Source: Schistosoma haematobium
Lineage: Eukaryota; Platyhelminthes; Trematoda; Strigeidida; Schistosomatidae
Length of the DNA stretch: 64,000 nucleotides
Assembly (NCBI RefSeq): GCF_000699445.3
Contig: NC_067196.1
Location: 49,393,364 to 49,457,363 of the forward strand
Reading direction: 5' to 3'
Shown: positions 36,441 to 49,744 of the stretch, in pieces
Layout of the letters: every line of letters begins with the position of its first letter
Numbering within the stretch: position 1 is the first letter of the stretch
The notes under the pieces: generated by a model
The model's database searches: none
The model's input: only the letters and a program-made list of their open reading frames with translations
Told to the model about the DNA's origin: nothing
Program-made: the position numbers and the translations under genes

Positions 36441-37547
36441 TTGAATCCTGGGGTACCTCGTGAACCCCCCGCCACAATGCCCTCCACTAAAACAGGAAAT
36501 TTTTCTCAGCACCATCCACTTTTACGATACTGTTAGGCACACCCAACACCTCTAACATGTACCCTCCTATGGTGTGAACTGCTAATGTACATGGCTTGAG
36601 TCTCTTACATTGCTCTTTGCCTATTAACGACACTACTACCCTGGTATTGAACAGACACAATTAGTCTCCTTTATTATGTTCACTTTTGCGTAGACTGCTC
36701 ACCTATCTACTAGTGCAACAACCGCCAGATTCTTAGAGTGGAAAGAAGACGCATAATAACGTCTAAAATATTTGCGTCTTCGTCTTGTTAAACAGTTCAT
36801 CTTCCAATGCCCTGTCCCTCCACTAGCGTAACACTTATCATTGCTTTTATGATTCACTCGTATCGCAGGAATCTCACGCTTCAGCTCCTCAATCTTCTGG
36901 ACACTATCTCCTCACTTCCGCAATCGATCGGAGCTACTGTTCGGGTCACCTTCACCAGTTCACTGATATCCATAGGTTGTGCGGCTTTTACTAGTTTCAG
37001 CTACTGAGAAACGGTGGCCGGCACGCCCGATAAACTGCTCCTCACTCAGGTTCGGCAGCGCACGGCGCAACAACATGGTAAGCTCCACAGTCAGTACCAG
37101 TGGGTTAACATTAATAGACAACTTCGCTAACTTCTGCAGTGCTCCTTCCCTGTCAACTAGGCTGTCGAAGTCCACGGGCACCGTTCAAGTTGTTATATAC
37201 AGCCTTTGCCTTGCCTCTCAACAGTGTCCCCAGCACCACCATATTCGCCCTAGGCTCCTTCACTCCCACCAGCTCCGTCACAGCCTCAAACTCCTTCAGA
37301 ATTGTCAGCATGTCTCCATCCTTAGATTTTTTCGGCCAAGGGATCTTCATCCTTAGTGGAGGCAGCGACACCAAATGTGGCTGAAGATAACCGATCATAT
37401 TTAGCCCAAAATTACAGAGTTACCTCATAGAATAAAAACGATACTCCAATACTTCATTTGCAAAATGTTTATTAATTGTCTCAGACTGCATTGTTCCTGC
37501 ATACCAATTGCTTTCTGTTCCCGTTCTTCACTCCTCGATCTCAACCT
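36441..37547 (-). pseudogene. LTR-retrotransposon gag remnant
   Basis: Minus-strand reading gives capsid-like text in two overlapping frames: 37,398-37,153 (with IPWPKKSKDGDMLTILKEFE and RGKAKAVYNNLN) and 37,181-36,960 (with LPNLSEEQFIGRA). Downstream near 36,800-36,840 a degenerate zinc knuckle reads CYASGGTGHWKMNC, with Ser in place of the second Cys. Such Gag proteins assemble the particle for reverse transcription. One frameshift and the lost Cys make it inactive. Pol is not present below 36,441. Clade (gypsy or BEL) is not decided. The short ORFs on the plus strand here are shadows. Confidence 0.65.
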
Positions 37548-37563
37548 TCGGCTGCCAGATGTT
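37546..37563 (-). other. Possible tRNA primer-binding site
   Basis: On the minus strand, just upstream of the gag remnant, TGGCAGCCGAAGGTTGA follows ...GTAGAACATC. TGG at this place fits a site complementary to a tRNA 3' CCA end, and ...AACA could be the 3' end of a 5' LTR. The LTR itself was not delimited. Confidence 0.4.
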
Positions 37564-38687
37564 CTACTCCTGACTAGTGTTATATGCTACCTATGTCAAC
37601 ATAAGTAGAACACATCACAGCACTATTTTGAACTTAGATTGTCGGGGATGAAGTATTATTTACTGACTAATATGGTATCCAAGGGATGATTAGCTGTATT
37701 TGAATTGTGAATATTATATAGTATGGTGGATTTTAAAGACTTCTATAATTGATTTGGTAGAAAACGTAGGAGAATACCTAAACTTACATTAGTCGCTGTC
37801 TACCGCAAGATGTTTCCTTATTCTAACGTTTTGTAATGAAAACCACTTTTAAGTTCTGCATACTATTCCTTTTTTGTACACAGACGTCGTAACGATGGTT
37901 TGACAAGCTCAAAAGAAAATCCATATGAAGATCTCGAAGATTGAATAGCCAACATTATTTGTATCTTTACGACATGCTAGATTTCTTTACTTCATGATCC
38001 ATCGTTTAACCTACAGGATTGGTTGTAAACATTATTTTGTTTTTTCCGTCATCCTCTTAACATTATTGCTATTCCATACGTTTTTCGAACTTTTGAATTG
38101 GTTTCAATACCTGACATTGTCACTTAAATTTGCACTAGTTTAGTCTCAACTTTAAGAAAAACTATCTCCTAGTATTTCATGAAAACTATTGAATTCTATG
38201 AAGCTGCTTTTTTAACACATAACTTTAGCCAAATAACTTTCATTTGTTTAGATGTTGATTAATACTTTATAAACTTCTCGTTGAACATTTCTAAATGGCA
38301 GAAATTTAGAATTATTTCACTTGAATACTGTACTATCGTGAACTTTATCAAGTTCATTTGCTTTGTTTATTTGAACTGAGTTTTTTTTGTTTATCACTAA
38401 CAGATTCAATATGATAGAAGGACAGTGAGGTAAATATCAGTTGCTTTTATATATGCTATCTAACCAGGTTTAGAAGGTTCAGTTCGGTGTTTTTATGTAG
38501 TAATCATTTCTGCAAATCTATCATTGTTCTTACTCCTTCTGTTTGCATAGTCTCATAATTACTCTTCATTTGTAAAGGAAATTTTCTTTTAGCGAGTTTA
38601 AGTATGTTTCTTACACGTTATCTTTTCAGCCTTAATGATTTCTCCAAGTTTTCTCTGTTCTGTGACTTCGAAGTTAGCTGATTCATC
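37564..38687. other. Intergenic, possible LTR remains, no gene
   Basis: AT-rich; the first few hundred bases may be the decayed 5' LTR of the gag remnant. Nothing else recognised. Confidence 0.4.
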
Positions 38688-38757
38688 ACCATTCCCATTT
38701 AACTGGAGTAGGCCTCCGATCATTCGACACAGATAATCTGCGTTGGTGATCTACATT
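38688..38757. repeat. 70-bp dispersed repeat, copy 1
   Basis: ACCATTCCCAT, AGTAGGC, CGACACAG, TCATTCGACACAG/TCAATCGACACAG and TTGGTGATCTACAT/CTGGTGATCTACAT align with 47,761-47,829. Function and family unknown; probably a fragment of a longer transposon. Confidence 0.6.
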
Positions 38758-38929
38758 CATTTCATTTCTCCCAAGAGTCAATTGTAATGCACTTAGTCAT
38801 TTTAACTTTTAAAAAAAAACATACATTTCTTTTAGGGATGCAGAGGAATATACCAATAATTATCATGTTACGTCTAATGATGTCCTTGGACTTTAAATGT
38901 ACACTCCCTATTGGTGAGTATTTATTCCA

Positions 38930-39185
38930 CTTGTTAAATATTGTACAAATGTTGTTTTCTATTTTATGGTACGATGTGGTCTGGTTGATTGGTATATAAA
39001 TAGGGTATGTCTGAAATATAATGATTCATATCTCAGAGGCTAAGACTTGCGTTCTGGACTCAACTGGCTGGGCTAGACAGGGAAGCGGGACCAATCGAGA
39101 CTGTAGGTCGTTCGTACGTGTTTGCGTGTCACCGAATCGATCGATAAATACGCTGCTCTCTAATCTTTCAGTCAAGGACACAACA
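38930..39185 (+). mobile_element. Partial LTR, truncated at both ends
   Basis: The 3' half of the same LTR family: TGTACAAATGTTG, TATATAAATAGGG, TCAGAGGCTAAG, GTTCTGGACTCAAC and CGATCGATAAAT. The 5' part and the terminal ATAACA are missing or degraded. It lies about 190 bp before the intact solo LTR. Confidence 0.65.
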
Positions 39186-39367
39186 ATTGGCACGGGGTAA
39201 AAAGTGGTCCAAGTTTAAAATTCACAACAATTTCAATGAGTTTTCTAAATCGCTTTACAATAGTACTTAGTTCGGTTACTGGCTATTTTTGCAAGAATAT
39301 CGGTAACCTAATAACTGAAACTCCGCATATGAAGTGGTAGCGATCAGATGTTTGGTAAATCGCCAGT

Positions 39368-39884
39368 GAAAGTGTTATGTCCCCATAAGCATAATGAATG
39401 GTAACTTTGGAATCCTTTTATGGATCAATATTAAGCATAACTTTTTATCGTATAACTGTTAAATAACTAAATTATCCATATTTATATTCTTATCATAAGC
39501 TTTATTTTGACTTGTGAATTATTATTATACGTCTCACCATTCTTGAATTATGCCCTGTCCATTAATCACTACCTCCCTCATTCACAGGCAGGTTTGGCAA
39601 AATCTTGTACAAATGTTGTTCCATATTTTATGGTATGTTGTGGTCTGTCTGATTGGTATATAAACCTAGAATGTTTGGAACAAGTTATTCATATTGCGGA
39701 AGCTGAGGTTGGTGTTCTGGACTTAGCTGGCTGGGCTAGGCAGGAAGCTGGACCGATCAGTACACTAGACTGCTCATACTGGTTTACGCGTCATTGATCC
39801 GATCGATAAATCACTGCTCTTTAATTGGCGGTATCGTTACGCTATACATTGACAGGGCACACAGGTCACAAGTTATAACAGAAA
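39368..39884 (+). mobile_element. Solo LTR with perfect 5-bp target duplication
   Basis: LTR 39,373-39,879 (507 bp) starts TGTTATGTCCCC and ends CACAAGTTATAACA. It is flanked on both sides by GAAAG (39,368-39,372 and 39,880-39,884), a perfect 5-bp target-site duplication. TATATAAAC near 39,658 is a TATA-box candidate. Two ORFs of up to 96 codons that cross it are not genes. Confidence 0.9.
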
Positions 39885-40545
39885 GCAACACATAACTGCA
39901 CCTTTCTAACGTGATTTTGGTGTCTTATATATCTATCTAATGAGAGAAGGGCGAAATTAACAGCTCGGCAGGAGTTATTATCGCCTGAAGAAGATGCATA
40001 ATAATTACAACCCTAAAAGAAGTTAATATATCGATTATTATCTAATTTTTGGTACAAAATCAGGACGAAATAGTGAAAATCAGCCGAAATCGTAATAAAG
40101 AAGATAAACACAAAACCTTATAATTGTGTAGTAACTTGTTGCAGTTTTAGTAGCATTGATAACAATACAGTGTTATGACGATACTTGTCTTATTCACGTT
40201 ACTTCATATAAGATTAAAGCACTCGTTTACTTTTAGTGTATGGCTTGGTGGAAATCAATGCTATACTCCGCTGCAGTTTTTGAAAAACTATTGACCAATA
40301 AATTAGGAATAAAGAAGTAGCTCAAAAAACTGTCTCGATGTCACAGGGTCGTCTCTCGAAAGAGAAGTAATTGATTTTCAAACTTCACCGGGTTTTTTTC
40401 ACCACCTTGGATGGCCTGAACGACTGCGTGCATTCTTCAATTAGTATTGTTGAAGTCGGTTGCGTGAGTGGAGGTGAACATGGTTTCAGTTGTTCTTATG
40501 CATATATGTTTGATGTTTGAAGACTGTCAAAGTCGTTGTTCATAA

Positions 40546-42300
40546 CCGTATCTGCTACTTTGACGTGGTGGTCGGGCTTGCCTATCGTGATGACCCAACC
40601 GAGCTACATTGGCCGGAACATATGTTCCTGCAGGTTTACCATGTCATGCAGGTGGATTGGATAACAGTAAGACTAAAATCAACAGCCCAAGGTCTGAGGG
40701 CGAAGTCGTACTGTTGACTGTAGAGGAGTGTGGTAACAGTAAGGTGTTTCTCTCTAACAACCAGCATCTGCAGCGATGCTGCCTTCTCACAAGGAAGGAA
40801 GGGGTTAGAATAGGCCGACCTTAATAATATCACACCTTATCTCACGGATTCCCGTCTCGGGCGGCAAGGCCGTTTGAAGAACGAAGCCAACAAGTTAACA
40901 ACTCCCTAAAAAATGGCCGTGTATGGCCGGCCCCAAGCAGTTGTCCCTTGTGGTCTACAATCACACACCTAGGTCGTTAAAACCATCACTAATCCAACTT
41001 CCTTTTTAGGTACCTCCAGAACAACCCTTCCAAGTTGTGGGCAGACGGGAATTTACATCAGCCCTCATACCTGTAACAGCACACGAGACCAAGTTGGTCA
41101 CAATCAAACCTTTCCTACACATTCTTATAACTCTCTTATCTCCACGACTAACCCTTCTCACGTCCCTTTATCACCTCGCGCCGCTAATCCAAAAGATTTG
41201 AGTACGTGGAACGTTATTTCCGTGCTCTCTACTCGAACACAACTGGTAGAGTGAGAGCTTATGACGAACTGTCATCAGAATTGATTACCTCAAGTGGTGT
41301 TCATCAAAGCTGTCAACTCTCTCCATTCTTGTTCAACTTTGTCGTTGATGTGCTTTCAGAAATGATACTTTCCTCATCTAAATTTCCAGGAGTTGAACTT
41401 CTACCGGGAGATTCACTTGTTGACTTGGAATATGCCGATGACATAGTTCCATTTGGTGAAGACGCTGACAAAATGCAGTCTTATGACCACTCTAAGCAAC
41501 AATGCAAGCATGTTCGGGATGCGATTCTCTCCCTCGAAATGTAGAATGTTGCTTCAGGATTGGGTTACATCGACACCCGAACTAGTGATAGGGAGTGAAG
41601 TAGTTGAGTGTGTCGACCGCTTCACTTATCTTGGAAGTCTCATCAGCCCTTGTGGTCTGGTGTGTGACGAAATCTCAGCACGGATACAGAAGGCTCGACT
41701 AGCTTTTGCCAACTTGCGTCATTTATGGCGTAGGCGAGATATCCGTCTATCAACTAAAGGACGCGTTTACTGCGCAGCAGTTCGTTCCGTCCTACTTTAT
41801 GGCAGTGAAACATGACCGGTAAGAGTAGAGGATATTCGTAGGTTACTAGTATTTGATCATATGTGTCTTCGAAATATTGCTCGTATATCCTGGGACCATC
41901 GAGTAAGTAATGCAGTTGTTAGGAAACGGGTACTAGGTAATGATGGCAAATCAATTGATGAAGTAGTGAAACTTCATCAGTTGAGATGGCTGGGACACGT
42001 GTTACGTATGCCCAACGACCGACTGCCTCGACGTGCTATGTTCAGTGGTATAGGAGTAGGTTGGAAGAAAGCTAGGGGCGGCCAAACCAAAACATGGCGC
42101 AAGTTCATGAAGTCACTGACAAGTGGACTGATTCATGTTGGTAGGTGTAGACTACCTGGTTGGGGACCGCGAGATGATAGCAACCGATGGTTAGAGACCC
42201 TGAATGACATGGCTCAAAATCGTTTGCAATGGTGCAGGTGCATCCACTCTCTGTGTTTTCCCAAATTCTAATCTGAATCCTCCTTGTCACTTTTTTATTC
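40546..42300 (+). mobile_element. RTE retrotransposon with large internal deletion
   Basis: The 5' part (40,546-41,200; GACGTGGTGGTCGGGCTTGCC as at 54,858 and in reverse near 30,100) is joined near 41,200 straight to the RT palm, so the endonuclease and RT fingers are gone. The 3' part runs to about 42,300, past the C-terminal domain; the 3' UTR seen in the 23.6 kb copy is mostly absent. Confidence 0.8.
41206..42271 (+). pseudogene. RTE reverse transcriptase, partial
   Basis: Three ORFs in sequence: 41,206-41,544 with GVHQSCQLSPFLFNFVVDVL and LEYADDIVPF (YADD intact), 41,453-41,815 with DRFTYLGSLISP and FANLRHLWRRRD, and 41,861-42,271 with LRNIARISWDHRVSN, LPRRAMFSG, GGQTKTW and LPGWGPRDDSNRW. 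A frameshift in the 41,460-41,544 overlap and a stop in place of Trp (GSET*P) near 41,815 break the frame. The C-terminal domain is better preserved than in the 22-28 kb copies. Confidence 0.85.
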
Positions 42301-44048
42301 ACCACACTTTGCTTATCCCAGCTTTTATGGTTACATATTAAAGTATAAACCTCCTGAGTATGCGTTTCTCCTAAAAGTACTACACAAGGTGTTAACTATA
42401 TCCGTATATCAGTACATATTGCATAGCCAAGTATTTTAAAGGGTTTCTTCATACTAAAGATGTATAAAGTTAAGTAAATATGTGTACTTTTCACGTCTGA
42501 CTGCCTCTTATTGATCCATCAGCTCTTTTTGAAGGGTTTTTCTACCTTTACTCACGTTTACAGATGTGAACTTTATAACAACAATTTATTCTAAAGTAAC
42601 AATATGTTTCATTATGTATGATATTTTGGAGGCAAAATCAAAGTGTTACAAATGATGAGGGATTTATTATGATAAACTATTTAGTTAGGTTGGTGTTCAT
42701 TTGTACAAAGAGTTTGCAGCTTAACCGGAAAATGACATTCGCCGTGCGACTCATTAACAACTCTGTATGACGTTAATAGAAACTATAGTTTCCGTTTCGT
42801 TCTGTCTACTCTAGTTCGTTCACATTTATATTTTACAGCTTTCATGCGTCGGACACTTTAATTGTTGATATTAAATCTAACGACACTATCTTTATTCTAT
42901 AGCATTTGAATTTTTGATTTGTCAGCAAATTATGCTATTATCTTAAGATTATGCTTTATAAATCTTTTATAGTGTGGTTTGGTTATTGCTTAGCCTTTTG
43001 TAGTGGAACATTTAAGGGTTTGGTAAACCAGCAGATAAAATACTTACTAGCTGTTATTACTGGGATGAACTGTAGCCAAAGCGTCTTCAGAAAAAAGACT
43101 GCTATAAGAAAGAACAGTGAGTTTCGACGTGTGACAGCATTTTGTGAGTAAAATTTCGTCATATTCCTTCCACCTCAAGTATATCTGATGCACTTAAATT
43201 GAAAGACTAGGATGAAAGTTTTGAATCATGGGTCTTAAAAGTATCTCTTAAAAAAGGATTCCAGAATTATTTTTAAGGAATTTACGAGGGACGAAGCGTA
43301 AGAATTTTCGTATTTCAGATGCTTCAGTTGAAATATTTTTAGAGAAGGTTGGATTGTGAGAGTAATGTTCTCCGACACTATTTATTAACGCACGTTTGAT
43401 GAAGTACGTGATATATACTGTGACGAAATGTAGCCTCGGATTTATAGTGATCGACAAAATTATGTTATCCATAAGTTTATTTTCAGCTGAGTCGTTTTAG
43501 GGTTATCAGTGTTTTTGAAGTTTGTAACTTTCACGTGGTATTATTGGATTTTCCTATTAGTTTTTCCCTTTCATTTAACATTTATTAGCGATAAGTAATT
43601 CATCACTGATAGGGTTCTATCAACTTTACACCTCATTTTGGGACTCAACATCATACATTGATTTCCCTAGTTTTTACGCTATCTACCTCTTTTCGCTAAT
43701 AAACGTTAATATATTTGCTGTCTTATAATACTGGATCTCATCCTACCATAGAATTTCACGTCTAATACCTGTCTTAAACTTTATATTTACATTACTTCCG
43801 ATAATGTCCAGGCCATCTAAAAGACATATAATCTCTCCTGATGCCTATAGCACCTGCAAAAGATCTAAATCTGTCACTAGAGCGAATAATGTTAAGCCTT
43901 ATAAACACACTGATCAGTTTGCATCGTACTCTGATCTTCCTTCAGCTACACTAAACGTGCACTCCTCACTTGAGAGTAGTGTGGTGTCGAGTCACCTTTG
44001 AGTATGATCAACAATACAGGGAGATTTTGGACCAGAACACGATAAACC
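42301..44048. other. Intergenic, no gene assigned
   Basis: AT-rich sequence. A 65-codon ORF at 43,804-44,001 (+, starting MSRPSKRH) is basic and Ser-rich and lies just before the dispersed repeat; it may belong to that repeat, but I cannot assign it. Nothing else was recognised. Confidence 0.4.
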
Positions 44049-44155
44049 TCCGAGTAAACCAGACATCAGAAGGCGATTAAAGGTTGTAGCAAGATATATA
44101 TGTTGACGATCTCGTTATATCGAAAGAATACCGAGATCGTGCCAAAGGAGTACAA

Positions 44156-46648
<2,493 letters not shown>

Positions 46649-47760
46649 AGTAACAAAGCCAGAATCTTTTAAAGTTATTTGGACACTTTTGTGACACAAA
46701 TGTGATCGTGCGGTGTCAGCTACGATTTATTTCTATCAACTTTCCAGGCCGTACTGTAGATGCGGAGGGTTTTTAACCTGATACGAGTTATCTGACTCCA
46801 CTGATTTAAGCACCGCCAAATACGAATATTCCGGTACTCAGATCATGAGTTGGTGCCCTTCAGCTTTATCTCAAATTTATTTCCAAATTCGCAAAACTAT
46901 TATCTGCAATATTCGGCTTGACTTCTAGCATTGAATTAGTATTGGGGCACTGACGCGAGGATACGCTGAGAAGAAAACAAAACAAATACTACACTGACTA
47001 AACATCACACTAAATTAAATGAAGGTAATTTTGAATAAAAATCATAGTGAGTAAAGAATATGGTTCTGCTATTTCATCTCATCACATCAGCCCGACTTCT
47101 TTTCAATGGAGTACGTAGGAATAGTTTTTCAGTATGGAGTGTAGTCGAAAAGCTTTTATCCTTTTTCTGTTCAGTCTTCTGAATTTTTGTGATCTATTAC
47201 TTTTTTCAGTGCATATATGATCCTCTCTCCCAAATGAGACAATATTTGACCTTCATGTACTCACTTCACAAACAGTGTGACTTTATTAATCATAACCACT
47301 CACATTTTAATTAAACGTGCGTATTGTGCTGTGTATCATGCACAGTGGTTGAAAGATCCTTTTACATGGTAGTGATATCCATGAGTAGTATTAGTCGTGG
47401 TTATGTTCTCAACTTTTATATGAAAAAGTATGATGCCATTATTCCGTTCATAATATGAATAAGCAAAATTTACATTTCGACTTGTCAGTTACAATGCATG
47501 TGATTCACGTCGGCTCACTTTGTCTTTAAAGCATTTAAATAGGATATTTGTATGTGCTTCGTACTAGGTGGATCAGTAGATAGTTTCATTCGGTATATAG
47601 GTATAATGCAACTTCACTGACCCTCAGTCACTGAAATAAGGTTCACTAGTTTGTATGTGACATTTACTTTTTCCGGACAAACAAAATAAATTTCATGATA
47701 ATCGTCGGATGTTTGTAGGCAACCATAGTTGTATAATTTCAACATAAGTTGGTTTTCCAT
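46649..47760. other. Intergenic, no gene recognised
   Basis: AT-rich with short ORFs only. A 60-codon minus-strand ORF at 47,614-47,796 overlaps the 70-bp repeat and is not supported as a gene. Confidence 0.4.
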
Positions 47761-47829
47761 ACCATTCCCATCTAACTCGAGTAGGCTCCCAGTCAATCGA
47801 CACAGGTCATCTACACTGGTGATCTACAT
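47761..47829. repeat. 70-bp dispersed repeat, copy 2
   Basis: Counterpart of 38,688-38,757, about 80 percent alike by eye, in the same orientation. Confidence 0.6.
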
Positions 47830-49744
47830 ACCCGAGAGTTTAACTGCCTTGATAAATCTGCATGGTACTCAGTGGAATTTTTAACAACTCGAGATGACTG
47901 AATTCATCTACAAAAAGTCCATAGCTGACACCTAAACCAACCTTCGAGTGCTGAAAAGATTAACGTACTCCATTCGTTAAGCATGCACTTCTGTCCCAAT
48001 CTGAGGAGAATTCAGTCTTCCTAAAGCCATGTGCACTCAACATATACACATTATAGACAATGACTTCCGTGCCTTGTTTCTTTAACGCCGTTGAAGGACT
48101 AGGATGATTCGATAATGTTAAGCTGGGAATTTTGTTGAGAAACAGTTACTCTAATATTGCATTTCCAGAAACACAGAATACCTAACTGCAAGCCTATCAG
48201 TTCTTGCTACTCTGTGAAGAAGTGATCGCCCCCAAACAACCGTTCATTTGACTTCAAAGACTGAACCCAAATATTCAATTTGCAACAGGCCTTAGAATTG
48301 CAAATGGTTCTATGTGCTATCTATAAAACTTTAGTGCCTACCGTTCATTAATGTGGACACTCACTGATTTCTTATTTCTCATGATTGTTCGAGCTACAAA
48401 CCAGCCTGTACCACACACGGTCCCTTAAATTTGCGAACAAACTAAAGTGATAAAAATTCGTACCTATTGGCTGTTAAAACATTAAAGGTACTACTGGTCA
48501 GAATACAATGAACGGCAACACATATAGTCACTCCAAACGAATAAGAAACTAATTCAAAAAGGCTCAAAGAAAAGATGGATTTCGATATCAGATTAAACAA
48601 ATCGAAAAGTTTGTCGTCAGTCCGATTAGTTTATCCCATCATTCAAGCCAAAGAATCAGTTCATCAGTTATTAGGTTCAAGCGACCCAAGCAATAATGAC
48701 GGCATTCAGCAGAGCTCCTATTTTAGCAACATTTTCAAACACTTCAACAGTCCAATACAGTTCACATCAATGATTGCTTCATCTGCAACTCAGCAGGATT
48801 TTCAGATACAATTGTAGGCCCATGACAGCAACGTGCGAGAATGCAACATATACATAAGGAAGCTTCTAGTTCGAGAACGGCCCTGTGGTTCTGTAAGCCT
48901 TCGGCTTTCGATGCTGACCCCATTAGTTTCAATGGACTCACCTTGCTGAAGGCGTTTGGTGAATAGTCCGCATCAGACCACGTTGGGGTGCGTTGTGCTT
49001 CACTTCTCCTTCAACCTTTAGCCAACCTAGACGAAACGTTCTTTCAACGTACCGATAGCCTTTTTAATACATCTTCGGACTCCTTCATTTCCGAATTTTG
49101 ATTTTAATTAGTTAGAAAATTTCAACCATGGAAGTATTACTGGCTAGGTTGCTGTCAAACTCCAAATAGTTGAGGCATCCTTAATTCATTGTTCTATACA
49201 GGAAGAAGCGGCTCCAATCATCACAGCGTGCTTAATTGTGATGTATTTTGTCATTATTTATTAATATTTCTCCTTTTTACGTTAAATATACTTTTTTCCA
49301 TAACAGGATACACCAGACGTCCACTGACAATCGATAGATATGCCTGTTTATCAAAAGTCGGTTAAACTATTTAAGCAGAAAAAGGTACTAAAAAATAAAA
49401 CTTCAACTAGTGATAATCAAAGTGGTTACTATGTAAAGGAATGTTTCACTAATCCTAATAAAGCTAAAATAGTTAGTTAGGAGTTTGAGCCGGAAATGCT
49501 GACACATTAAAAAAAAGAATTACAATTACTTCTACGAGTTTATTAAACTTACGTTTTTTAAATGATGCGGTAGCATAGTTTGACAATTTATGAAGACGTA
49601 CCTTCACATATCATAATTAATAATAAAATGCAGACACTTATTTGTAACAAGATTTTGTTTAGTATTCCCACATTTCATGAATAATCAAGGTGACTGAATT
49701 TTGTGGCGGAAACTGTAATATGATTCTGCTTATCTCGGTTTAAG
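47830..49744. other. Region 5' of the UBR7-like gene
   Basis: No gene recognised. An 80-codon ORF at 48,575-48,817 (+) is Ser/Gln-rich and without a known motif. A GC-richer stretch at about 48,880-49,060 stands out from its surroundings and may be a transposon fragment, but I could not place it. The promoter of the UBR7-like gene should lie just before 49,745; I see no clear element. Confidence 0.4.

Noticed and set aside
39507..39797. 96-codon ORF
   Set aside because: Lies wholly inside the solo LTR with the perfect target duplication.
43804..44001. 65-codon ORF starting MSRPSKRH as a separate gene
   Set aside because: Short, no homology I know, and directly before a dispersed repeat; left as intergenic.
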